Source: Methanofollis sp. (lineage in GTDB: Archaea > Halobacteriota > Methanomicrobia > Methanomicrobiales > Methanofollaceae). Taken from it: 10,154 bases of DNA. The notes under the pieces are model-generated. The model worked only from the letters and a program-made list of their open reading frames with translations. It was not told where the DNA came from and did no database searches. The stretch covers positions 1-10,154 of the forward strand of contig JAQVHG010000059.1 in assembly GCA_028696365.1 (NCBI GenBank). Reading direction: 5' to 3'. Position numbers and translations under genes: made by a program. Of this stretch, positions 1 to 6,039 are shown piece after piece; the first letter of the stretch is position 1; each line of letters starts with the position of its first letter.

Positions 1-186
1 TCAGTCCGGACAGGGAATGAAAAGGATGAGGTGGATTACGTCTCCATCGGTTGCACAAACACGATGATCGACACCAGGCGGTGTCACGAACGAGGTACCA
101 ACGGTGAAGAGGGGGTTCCTCTGCTCCCATGTGTTCTTTCGCTTTTCGCATTGCAAGCGTCCCGTTATAGAAGGTAGCTGTTCCAA
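1..186 (-). pseudogene. Cupin-like C-terminal fragment
   Basis: A 61-codon open stretch on the - strand ends in TGA at the very edge of the window. It has no ATG; the only start-like codon is a TTG right after an in-frame stop (TGA at 187-189). The last 35 residues read like the end of a small beta-barrel cupin: a glycine turn, then FVTPPGVDHRV, which matches the cupin pattern (V)PPGxxHR(V), followed by a hydrophobic strand VIHLILFIP. A whole cupin domain needs roughly 100 residues, so the N-terminal half with its metal-binding motif is missing. I read it as the decayed 3' end of a cupin gene, with a repeat copy just upstream. It could also be a chance reading frame; the family call rests on a short motif. 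Confidence 0.35.
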
Positions 187-211
187 TCAAGAAACCTGAG
201 ACTTTGTCGGG

Positions 212-324
212 TAGAGGCGATACCGATATCCTTTCATCTGCATGGTCATTGATTGTGCTTTCCTGCCCCTATCTTCATCCAGGAAGTGCGGGCGACACTC
301 CCCCCGGCCGAAAGAGGAGGAAGG
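212..324 (+). repeat. Intergenic repeat family, copy A (degenerate)
   Basis: From about 212 this stretch aligns with copy B at 7865-7977 through TAGAGG, then CAT(A/G)GTCATTGAT, a GC(C/T)TTCC block and CCTATC followed by CATCC. The central hairpin is reduced to AGTG/CACT arms (about 285-298), followed by CCCCCCGGC and a closing GGAAGG at 319-324. It lies between the cupin fragment and the 3' end of the HTH-PAS gene. It is the most diverged of the long copies. No coding potential is evident. Confidence 0.55.
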
Positions 325-374
325 TGGGTGACACACGTCTCACTCACACAAGAGGTGAGGGATTCTACAGAACC

Positions 375-1772
375 CTAATTTTCTCTCATATACGTCTCAC
401 ATGGATGTATCCGTGAAGCAACTTTCTCTCTAACATCCTTTGAGACATCGACCATAAATGAAGCGATTTCTCCAGACGGAAGCTTGAAAATATAGTGTGA
501 AAGCCAGGGCAAATCCTTCCCCTTCCGATATTGGAGGGGGGCGAGAAACTCAGGCACCTCAGTCTGCAACACTCTCACTAGGGCATCGTGCACCATAGGA
601 TTTGGGAGATCAGGAAACTCTTCAAAGAGCTTCTTCCCGATCAGATCTTTTTTCTCTACCCCAAGAATAGTCTCGGTCGCCTTGTTGATATCTTTGAAGA
701 GATAGTCCCTGCCCTCCTCGATCGGTTCATAGATCAGGACGCCGTTGCACGCATTTTCAAAGAACGACCGGTACCTGATCTCTTTGAAGGTGAGGTCTTT
801 CTCGGACAATTTTTCTGAGGTGATATCTCTGAAGAGTATGGCGAACTCACGAGGGTTTCCCCCTCCTTCGGTCAGGAACGGAGCAAAGACCACATAAAAA
901 TATGCGATCCCCATCTTCTTCGTAGGGAGCAGATCTTCACGGCGCAACCGATCGAAGTCACAGGCCAGTTCGGTCTCGGCCACCTTCCCCTCCCCGACCA
1001 GGTTGAGTAATTTTTTCCGATAGCAGGAGATATCAAAGATAGACTGATTTTTCAGTTCTTGAATGTTCCTGAGTCCAAGAATATCAAGAGACGCCTTGTT
1101 TGCATTGAGGATGGTGCCGTCATCCCCAAAAAAAACGATGCCGCTCGGGACCGTCTCAAAGATCATCCTGATCTTCTTCTCACTGTTCCTCAGGGCGATC
1201 TCCGTCTTCTTCCACTCGGTCACATCTCGGAGCGTGATCATGATCCCCTCGTCTCCTACCTGAGAGTAGATGGGTGCGAACTCGATGAAATATAACTGGT
1301 TGGTATTCTCATCGATGTACTGCATCTCGTTGATGAAGGTATCCTGGTGCCGTAACCTCTCGATGTTTTTCCTGATGGACTGATCGTCAAAGAGAGACAT
1401 CCCCAGGTCGTACAGGCAGTTCCCAACAATGTTTCTTCCTTTATCGAGTCCAAACGAGGTGATGAAACTCTTATTGACCGTGACGACATGCAGGCTGGTG
1501 TCGAGGATCACGATCGCAAAGGAGAGGCGGTCTAGGAGATCGGAATAATAGATCTGTTTTGAGGCGGTGAACAACTTCGACCTCCCAAAGGGTTCCATCG
1601 TCACATACCCCTTTGAAAGAAGGATTTCGAGATATTTAGAGACCGAGCCACGGTTCATTTTAAGTTCTCTCGCAATTGCAGATATAGACATCTTCTGTGG
1701 GTGTTTCCCCCTCAGAAAGTCTAGAATGATCTGAAAGCGGTCCTGATATGCATTGTCCAGATATCGGTTCAT
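375..1772 (-). CDS. HTH-PAS-PAS-PAS one-component sensor/regulator
   Basis: This 465-residue soluble protein is probably a cytoplasmic one-component transcription regulator. Residues about 10-70 form a winged helix-turn-helix: SISAIARELKMNRGSVSKYLEILL is followed by a wing region GYVTMEPFGRSKLF, as in IclR/ArsR-like domains of methanogens. Three PAS domains follow, at about 76-187, 197-320 and 332-447; each ends in a typical PAC strand (MITLRDVTEW, AILFRDITSE, ASFMVDVSKD). There is no histidine kinase, HATPase, receiver or transmembrane segment, so signal sensing by PAS is presumably passed straight to the DNA-binding domain. The ATG at 1770-1772 gives a complete HTH. It has no Shine-Dalgarno sequence; the bases just upstream read CACCTCCC. 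Base composition is visibly more AT-rich than in the neighbouring operons, as in lineage-specific accessory genes. Ligand and target genes cannot be told from sequence. Confidence 0.85.
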   Translation of the reverse strand: MNRYLDNAYQDRFQIILDFLRGKHPQKMSISAIARELKMNRGSVSKYLEILLSKGYVTMEPFGRSKLFTASKQIYYSDLLDRLSFAIVILDTSLHVVTVNKSFITSFGLDKGRNIVGNCLYDLGMSLFDDQSIRKNIERLRHQDTFINEMQYIDENTNQLYFIEFAPIYSQVGDEGIMITLRDVTEWKKTEIALRNSEKKIRMIFETVPSGIVFFGDDGTILNANKASLDILGLRNIQELKNQSIFDISCYRKKLLNLVGEGKVAETELACDFDRLRREDLLPTKKMGIAYFYVVFAPFLTEGGGNPREFAILFRDITSEKLSEKDLTFKEIRYRSFFENACNGVLIYEPIEEGRDYLFKDINKATETILGVEKKDLIGKKLFEEFPDLPNPMVHDALVRVLQTEVPEFLAPLQYRKGKDLPWLSHYIFKLPSGEIASFMVDVSKDVREKVASRIHPCETYMREN

Positions 1773-1857
1773 GGGAGGTGACCGATTGATCCATCTGTCC
1801 GCGAAAATAAAAACAATTGTATTTGTGGCGTGAAAAAATCCTTTTTTATGAATCTAT
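1773..1857 (-). promoter_or_regulatory. AT-rich promoter region of the HTH-PAS gene with a dyad
   Basis: Upstream of the HTH-PAS start the DNA becomes strongly AT-rich. On the - strand, candidate TATA-like boxes are CATAAAAAA (1850-1842) and GTTTTTATTTTC (about 1812-1801); I cannot decide between them. Centred at 1816/1817 is the near-perfect palindrome AAAAACAATTGTATTT (1809-1824; ACAATTGT core, with one mismatched pair). A winged-HTH dimer could use such a dyad for autoregulation, but this is inference. Confidence 0.35.
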
Positions 1858-2091
1858 CGGCCATATAGAGGTAGCAAGTATCTCTGCAAGAGGATAGGAA
1901 ACCCCCCGTCCCTCTCTTCGTCTCTTGGTGGATCCAAACAAGAACAAGTTCGAGAAGATCCGCTCTGTAGAAAAACTCACCTATTCTTAGAGGTCATCCC
2001 AGAACTCTCCGTCCCTCCTCCTCACCGATTGATGCGATGGATGACAATGAAGAGATCCCAGCTTTTTTCATCGCGCACCCATGCATTCGTC
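1858..2091. other. Gene-free stretch, nothing firmly identified
   Basis: No gene is supported here. On the + strand a short frame at 1928-1990 (GTG to TAG) would encode a charged peptide, VDPNKNKFEKIRSVEKLTYS, which looks protein-like and could be the tail of a lost gene. It is only 20 codons and I recognise no family. The rest is low-complexity sequence rich in CTCTC and CCTCC. Confidence 0.3.
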
Positions 2092-2157
2092 GCCTTCCCA
2101 CCTCTTTGACCGGGGGCGCTGCCCCCGCACCCCCGGGATGGCGATGGGAACGGGAAG
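2092..2157 (-). repeat. Intergenic repeat family, copy D (reverse orientation)
   Basis: Read on the - strand this copy gives CCCATCGCCATCCCGGGGGTGCGGGGG, which lines up with copies B and C. A central hairpin follows, with seven-base arms CGGGGGC (2111-2117) and GCCCCCG (2121-2127) around a 3-base loop, then CCGG and a distal GGGAAGGC (2099-2092). It has the cleanest central stem of the family. Confidence 0.6.
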
Positions 2158-2193
2158 ATAGAGTTAAGACCATGAAGACGGGCCGCAGTCCTC

Positions 2194-2247
2194 CGCCAAT
2201 CTTCATCGGCGGGGGTTCTGGGGGGCGGCTAAGCCCCCCGGTCGAGG
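2194..2247 (+). repeat. Intergenic repeat family, copy F
   Basis: A forward copy containing CCAATCTTCATCGGCGGGGG, then TTCTG and a hairpin with arms GGGGGGC (2220-2226) and GCCCCCC (2233-2239) around the 6-base loop GGCTAA, then CCGGTCGAGG. The outer GGAAGG arm is not obvious. Copies D and F face away from each other, separated by about 35 bases. Confidence 0.55.
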
Positions 2248-2330
2248 AGAGCGTTGAGAATTTTTGGAAGGAAGCACTTCAGTTCAAGGCGATCTTCACC
2301 CCTAGAGAGTTTTGAGATGACCTCAAGGCC

Positions 2331-2340
2331 AAAAAAGGGG
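2331..2340 (-). terminator. T-tract terminator candidate for mdh-polB-DUF1294
   Basis: On the - strand, about 40 bases past the DUF1294 stop, the sequence reads CCCCTTTTTT. Archaeal RNA polymerase terminates at oligo-T tracts without needing a strong hairpin, and this is the first T run after the operon. The run is only six T long, so it may be weak. Confidence 0.45.
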
Positions 2341-2380
2341 AGGAAAGTACCCCGATACGATAGAACCTCTCTCAACTGGA

Positions 2381-2662
2381 CTACCCCAGCACCAGACACA
2401 ACGCTCCTACTGCCACCCCCATATGGAGGAGCGCAAAGACCGGCACCAGTTTGAACTTCATCTTCTGTGTCTTGTGCCGGTAGTGCTGCATTGCCCACCA
2501 GGCCCCAAACGGCCCCAGGAACGAGAATGCAACGAGCATATCCTCAGAGGTCCGCCACTTGCCGTCGATCGCCTTCTTCTTGTCGCTCCAGAAGAGGTAC
2601 GCGGTGTAGAGATTGAGGAGCACAAAGAGTATGAAGACCAGACCGACACCCTCTATCATCAT
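2381..2662 (-). CDS. DUF1294 family small membrane protein
   Basis: This 93-residue protein belongs by its pattern to DUF1294, a family of small integral membrane proteins of unknown role. It starts with a hydrophobic segment (about 3-24), then the family signature W(S)DKKKAIDGKWRTSEDML (about 25-43). A second hydrophobic stretch, VAFSFLGPFGAWWAM, follows (about 44-58), then HYRHKTQKMKF (60-70) and a last membrane segment (about 71-92). Two ATGs lie in tandem at 2662 and 2659; the GAGGAG ribosome binding site sits rather close to the first, so the second may be the one used. The start lies six bases past the polB stop, so it is almost certainly co-transcribed with polB. The link to replication, if any, is unknown. 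Confidence 0.82.
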   Translation of the reverse strand: MMIEGVGLVFILFVLLNLYTAYLFWSDKKKAIDGKWRTSEDMLVAFSFLGPFGAWWAMQHYRHKTQKMKFKLVPVFALLHMGVAVGALCLVLG

Positions 2663-2671
2663 CTCTCCTCA
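2663..2671 (-). promoter_or_regulatory. Ribosome binding site of DUF1294 overlapping the polB stop
   Basis: On the - strand the junction reads GTGAGGAGAGATGATG. The polB stop TGA (2671-2669) runs directly into GGAG, so the terminating ribosome covers the start signal of the next gene. This suggests translational coupling and slightly favours the second ATG (2659) on spacing. Confidence 0.65.
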
Positions 2672-5122
2672 CGCAAAGTCGAAGAGCGTCGTCCTCGAAG
2701 GGTCGACATCGGTCCAGGTCCATCCCAGGGGCTCGATGATCCGGGCGATCGGTTGCTTGATCGTCTTCTCAAGCATCGTCTCCCAGTCGACGACAAACTC
2801 AGGGGGCACCTGGTCGGCGTACTCGAAGTCGACGACGTCGGTCTGCGGATATTTCTCGGTCACCTGTTTGATATAGATCCGTTTGGGCTTGCTTCCCCGC
2901 TTGAAGTCGGTGCCGAGATGGGTGTTCGAGTAGATCGCTCCCCTGATATGGGCGTCCTTGATCTCGTAGTCATCGAGCGCCTTCCCGATCCCGCCAGGGA
3001 TCCCGGCCTCGTCCAGGGAGTACCCCCCCTTGCGGTATGTCTTGATCACTTCCCCAAGATAGGTCTTCACCTCCGCGAGCGGAGCGCCCTTGAGGATCAT
3101 GGCGATCACCTCCTCCTGGACCTTGCGGGTGATCTGCGGCGAGTCGCTGCGCCGCATCTCAAACCCGACGATGTCGACGGTGTCGGCTTCGACCCCCTCC
3201 TTCCAGATGAGATGGCCGGCATACCGCTTCTTCTTGCCTGCCTGGAAGAAGCGGGCATAGACCTTCTCGAACTTGATGGAGAAGTAGTTCTGGTCGGCGT
3301 TGAGAGTCTCTTTCGCAAACGTCCCGTAACTCTCGTTGAGACGATCTTCGATGGCGCGGGCCCGTGCGATCGTCTCCTCCAGGGGGGCTTGCGGGAGTTC
3401 GACCATGCACGAGTCGGTGTCGCCGTACAGCACCTCATAACCCATCGAGGTGATGACGTCGCGCGTGTGCTTGATAATCGCCCGCCCCACCGAGGTGACC
3501 GCCGCCCCGATCTCCCGGTCGTACAGCCTGAAGCGCGAGTAGCCAGAGACCCCATAGTAGGTGTTCATGATCACCTTGACAACCCCCTGCTGGAGGTCGA
3601 GGAGGCGGTACTCAGGCGAGCCGTACGGGTGCTCGTTCCGGAGCCGCTTGATGGCGTCACGCTCGGCCATCAGTTCTGAGATGATCGTCCTGGTCAGCCC
3701 ATCAGGGTTCCGTCTGAACCGCACGCCATTCGGGGCGACCAGTTCACCGGCCGGGTCCTTCGTCTCGGGGGAGGCGTTGATGGTCATCATCGCCATCGGA
3801 TACAGGGACTTGAGGTCGAGGACCACCACATTCTCCTTCACGCCGAGCGTCGGTTCAAAGACGGTGGCGCCCTCGAACTCGTCGGCCAGGACATGCCCCT
3901 TCGACGGGAGGACGAACCGGTCGTGGGCCTTGCGCAGGATGTAGATGTCGATGACATTGGACGAGTTGAGGGTCCGGTCGAGGGGGACGCCGACGTACCT
4001 TGCGATCATCCGGTAGAAATCGACGATGTCGTTCTTCTCATTGATCTTGACGCAGAGTTCGACGTCGGTGCAGTTGTACTCGACGAGCCGCTCGGGATCG
4101 TCCCGCCAGAGGTCGCTGATCGTCCCGGTGTAGCGGACCTTCCGCTCCCCGACCTCGTCGGCGGCGACGGCGTCGAGGCGGTACGACTCCTTCTGGCTGG
4201 GCTGGAGCTTGCGGTAGGCGGTGAGGAGGTCAAAGACCGTCCTTCCCCGCACGGCTGTCCGCTCGGTCGCACCCGGAAGCCTGGAGAGGTCGGTCGGTCT
4301 GAGCCCAAGGGCGGTCATCCGGTGGACGATGTAGGGGAGGTCGAAGTCGGTGAAGTTCCAGCCCGAGAGGATGTCGGGGTCGCGCTCCCTGATATAGGCG
4401 ACAAAGGCCTGGAGCATCCCTTCTTCGGTCTCGTATGGGTAGAGAGTGTGGCGGGCGTCGCCTTTCCAGAAGCACCCGTTCGTCTTCTCCCATGTCTCGG
4501 AGAATGCGTCGGGAGAGCCGTCTGCGAGGTAAAGGAAGGTGGCGTAGTCCTGTTCAAAGGAGTCCCAGCAGGTAATGCAGATGATCGCGTCCCGCTCGGT
4601 CTCGGGAAAGCCGCGCTCGTCCTCGCACTCGATATCGATGAAACAGAGACGTGCCGGGGCATCGACCTCGGCCGGGGCCACCTCGGTGTACTCGACGACC
4701 TCGGCCGGGACTTCGAGCCCGCCGGTCAGCCCGACGTCGATGAGGTACCTCGTCGCAAACGGGATGTCGGCCTCATAGTGGCGGGAAAAACGGTCACGGA
4801 CATTCCGCACGTCGGTCGGTTTGCGGGTGTAGAGCCTGGTCAGGGCCTCGCCTTTGATGGAGCGATACACCTCGTCGTCCTGGCCGGTCACCTCCTCGGG
4901 GAGACGGGACTTCCCGGCCACCTCCTCGACCGGGGCATAGAAGTACGGCTTGAACCCGGTCACCTGGATATGGACCGCCCCGCCGTCAGGTTCCCGCCCG
5001 AAGACATGGATGACCGGACCCACGCCCGAGAGATTGTATTCCACCTGGTTGATCGCACACCTGATCATCCCCCCCGCCCCACCGGCCTCAGGGCCGAAGA
5101 GCGTCGCCTGTTTCTCTGTCAT
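2669..5122 (-). CDS. polB: Family B replicative DNA polymerase (PolB) with 3'-5' exonuclease
   Basis: A full-length 817-residue archaeal family B DNA polymerase, involved in chromosome replication and proofreading. From the chosen ATG, the exonuclease motifs are Exo I DIE (D163/E165), Exo II NFTDFD (N256-D261) and Exo III YNCTD (Y349-D353). Polymerase motifs are A DLKSLYP (D436-P442), B KVIMNTYYG (K516-G524), C YGDTDS (Y566-S571) and the thumb-side KKKRY (630-634). All catalytic residues are present and there is no intein. The tail ends in RTTLFDFA, a plausible degenerate PIP box for the sliding clamp (the usual Gln is Arg). The start at 5122 forms TAATG with the mdh stop. The frame stays open 58 codons further upstream, but that part lies inside mdh and is Arg-rich, so it is not coding. 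Upstream TGCAGGGA is only a weak ribosome binding site, which suggests coupling to mdh. Confidence 0.96.
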   Translation of the reverse strand: MTEKQATLFGPEAGGAGGMIRCAINQVEYNLSGVGPVIHVFGREPDGGAVHIQVTGFKPYFYAPVEEVAGKSRLPEEVTGQDDEVYRSIKGEALTRLYTRKPTDVRNVRDRFSRHYEADIPFATRYLIDVGLTGGLEVPAEVVEYTEVAPAEVDAPARLCFIDIECEDERGFPETERDAIICITCWDSFEQDYATFLYLADGSPDAFSETWEKTNGCFWKGDARHTLYPYETEEGMLQAFVAYIRERDPDILSGWNFTDFDLPYIVHRMTALGLRPTDLSRLPGATERTAVRGRTVFDLLTAYRKLQPSQKESYRLDAVAADEVGERKVRYTGTISDLWRDDPERLVEYNCTDVELCVKINEKNDIVDFYRMIARYVGVPLDRTLNSSNVIDIYILRKAHDRFVLPSKGHVLADEFEGATVFEPTLGVKENVVVLDLKSLYPMAMMTINASPETKDPAGELVAPNGVRFRRNPDGLTRTIISELMAERDAIKRLRNEHPYGSPEYRLLDLQQGVVKVIMNTYYGVSGYSRFRLYDREIGAAVTSVGRAIIKHTRDVITSMGYEVLYGDTDSCMVELPQAPLEETIARARAIEDRLNESYGTFAKETLNADQNYFSIKFEKVYARFFQAGKKKRYAGHLIWKEGVEADTVDIVGFEMRRSDSPQITRKVQEEVIAMILKGAPLAEVKTYLGEVIKTYRKGGYSLDEAGIPGGIGKALDDYEIKDAHIRGAIYSNTHLGTDFKRGSKPKRIYIKQVTEKYPQTDVVDFEYADQVPPEFVVDWETMLEKTIKQPIARIIEPLGWTWTDVDPSRTTLFDFA

Positions 5123-5988
5123 TACGCGTCCCTGCAGAGTTTCTTGATAAATCCGGCAGCCTCGTTCAGTTTTGCCGTCTCCCATTCGTCGAGGTCCCAC
5201 TCGACGATCTCCTCGATCCCATCGCGCCCTACCCTGGCCGGAAGGCCGATGGAGAGGCCGGAGAGACCGTATTCGCCGTCGACGATGCACGAGCACGGGA
5301 CGACCTCGTCCCGCCGGTCGGAAAGGACCGCATCGGCAAGCCTCGTGATATGGGCCGCAGGACCGAAGGCCGTGCCGCCCTTGCCCTTGATCACCTCCAT
5401 GCTCGCCCCGCGGAGGGCGGCAAGGACCGACTCCCGCTTCTCGTCTGGCACCGCAGTCCCGAACCTTGAGAAGATCGGGACCTGGTGTTCCCCGTGCTCG
5501 CCGAGGACCGTTGCCGGGCCGTCTGCGATCCCCTCTTTTTCAAGCCTGAGGGCGAACCTGGCGCTGTCGAGCTGGCCGCCGAACCCTACGCACCTGGAGG
5601 GTTCCAGGTCAAGACAGCCGGAGAAGAGGTAGTTGTTCACATCCATGGGGTTGGTGACCGTGATCAGGACCCCGCCAAACCCTTTCAACGCCCGGCAGCA
5701 GTCGTCGAGGACAGGGAGGTTGACGGTGAGGAGGTCGGCCCTGGTCTTCACGTCAGGGGTCCGGGGCCGGCCCGCGGTGAAGATGCAGACGTCTGCGTCC
5801 CTCAGGCGGGCGGGATCGGTCTCGATGGTTACATCATAGGCGGCATGACTGATATCAAGGACCTGCGCGCGTTCAAGGGGCTTGACGGCGTCGCAGAGTA
5901 TGAGTTCGTCCGCAAGCCCCAATGCTGCGGCGAGAAATGCGACTTCACCCCCGACCCGGCCGGTTCCGATCACTGCGAGGCTGCTCAT
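5122..5988 (-). CDS. mdh: Malate dehydrogenase, LDH/MDH superfamily
   Basis: An NAD(P)-dependent malate dehydrogenase, interconverting oxaloacetate and malate. In methanogens this belongs to the partial reductive TCA branch towards 2-oxoglutarate. The 288 residues show the Rossmann motif GTGRVG (8-13), an acidic D33 at the end of strand 2 (favouring NAD), and the substrate loop GRPRTPDVKTRADL with R76 and R83. NPMDV is at 113-117, LDSAR carries D141 and R144, and GEHG carries the catalytic H165. The paired arginines fit malate rather than lactate, although superfamily substrate calls from sequence are not absolute. It is slightly shorter than typical MDHs (about 300-330). The ATG at 5988 starts the Rossmann strand directly. 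It is the first gene of the mdh-polB-DUF1294 operon and is transcribed away from pyrD. Confidence 0.92.
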   Translation of the reverse strand: MSSLAVIGTGRVGGEVAFLAAALGLADELILCDAVKPLERAQVLDISHAAYDVTIETDPARLRDADVCIFTAGRPRTPDVKTRADLLTVNLPVLDDCCRALKGFGGVLITVTNPMDVNNYLFSGCLDLEPSRCVGFGGQLDSARFALRLEKEGIADGPATVLGEHGEHQVPIFSRFGTAVPDEKRESVLAALRGASMEVIKGKGGTAFGPAAHITRLADAVLSDRRDEVVPCSCIVDGEYGLSGLSIGLPARVGRDGIEEIVEWDLDEWETAKLNEAAGFIKKLCRDA

Positions 5989-6009
5989 ATGATCTCTTCT
6001 ATGGGTATG

Positions 6010-6024
6010 CTAATAATAAATAAC
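6010..6024. promoter_or_regulatory. AT-rich box shared by the divergent mdh and pyrD promoters
   Basis: Only 51 bases separate the mdh and pyrD start codons, and the single AT-rich stretch is CTAATAATAAATAAC. Its middle is about 23 bases from the pyrD ATG (6040) and about 29 from the mdh ATG (5988), close to the usual TATA-to-start distance in archaea in both directions. Neither gene has a clear Shine-Dalgarno sequence, so both transcripts may be leaderless or nearly so. Whether one TBP site serves both directions or two overlapping boxes exist cannot be decided here. Confidence 0.55.
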
Positions 6025-6039
6025 CACAATCTCTTCTGG

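Noticed and set aside
335..400. Direct repeat ACGTCTCAC (335-343 and 392-400) as a possible target-site duplication
   Set aside because: Nine bases in an AC/CT-rich stretch can occur by chance, and the second copy lies inside the coding end of the HTH-PAS gene with no element bounded by the pair.
2423..3679. Long open frame on the + strand opposite polB and DUF1294 (418 codons)
   Set aside because: Antisense shadow with Arg/Asp/Leu/Val-rich composition, no motif and no initiation signal.
5123..5296. 58-codon N-terminal extension of polB
   Set aside because: It lies inside mdh, is Arg-rich, and the ATG at 5122 coupled as TAATG to the mdh stop gives a normal family B N-terminus.
3893..5632. 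Long open frame on the + strand opposite polB and mdh (579 codons)
   Set aside because: It is antisense to two genes with complete catalytic motifs; the translation is a Val/Asp/Gly/Leu-rich shadow of high-GC codon usage and resembles no family.
5485..6039. N-terminal extension of pyrD reaching back into mdh
   Set aside because: It would be antisense to mdh and run through the promoter AT box; the dehydrogenase barrel starts at the ATG at 6040.
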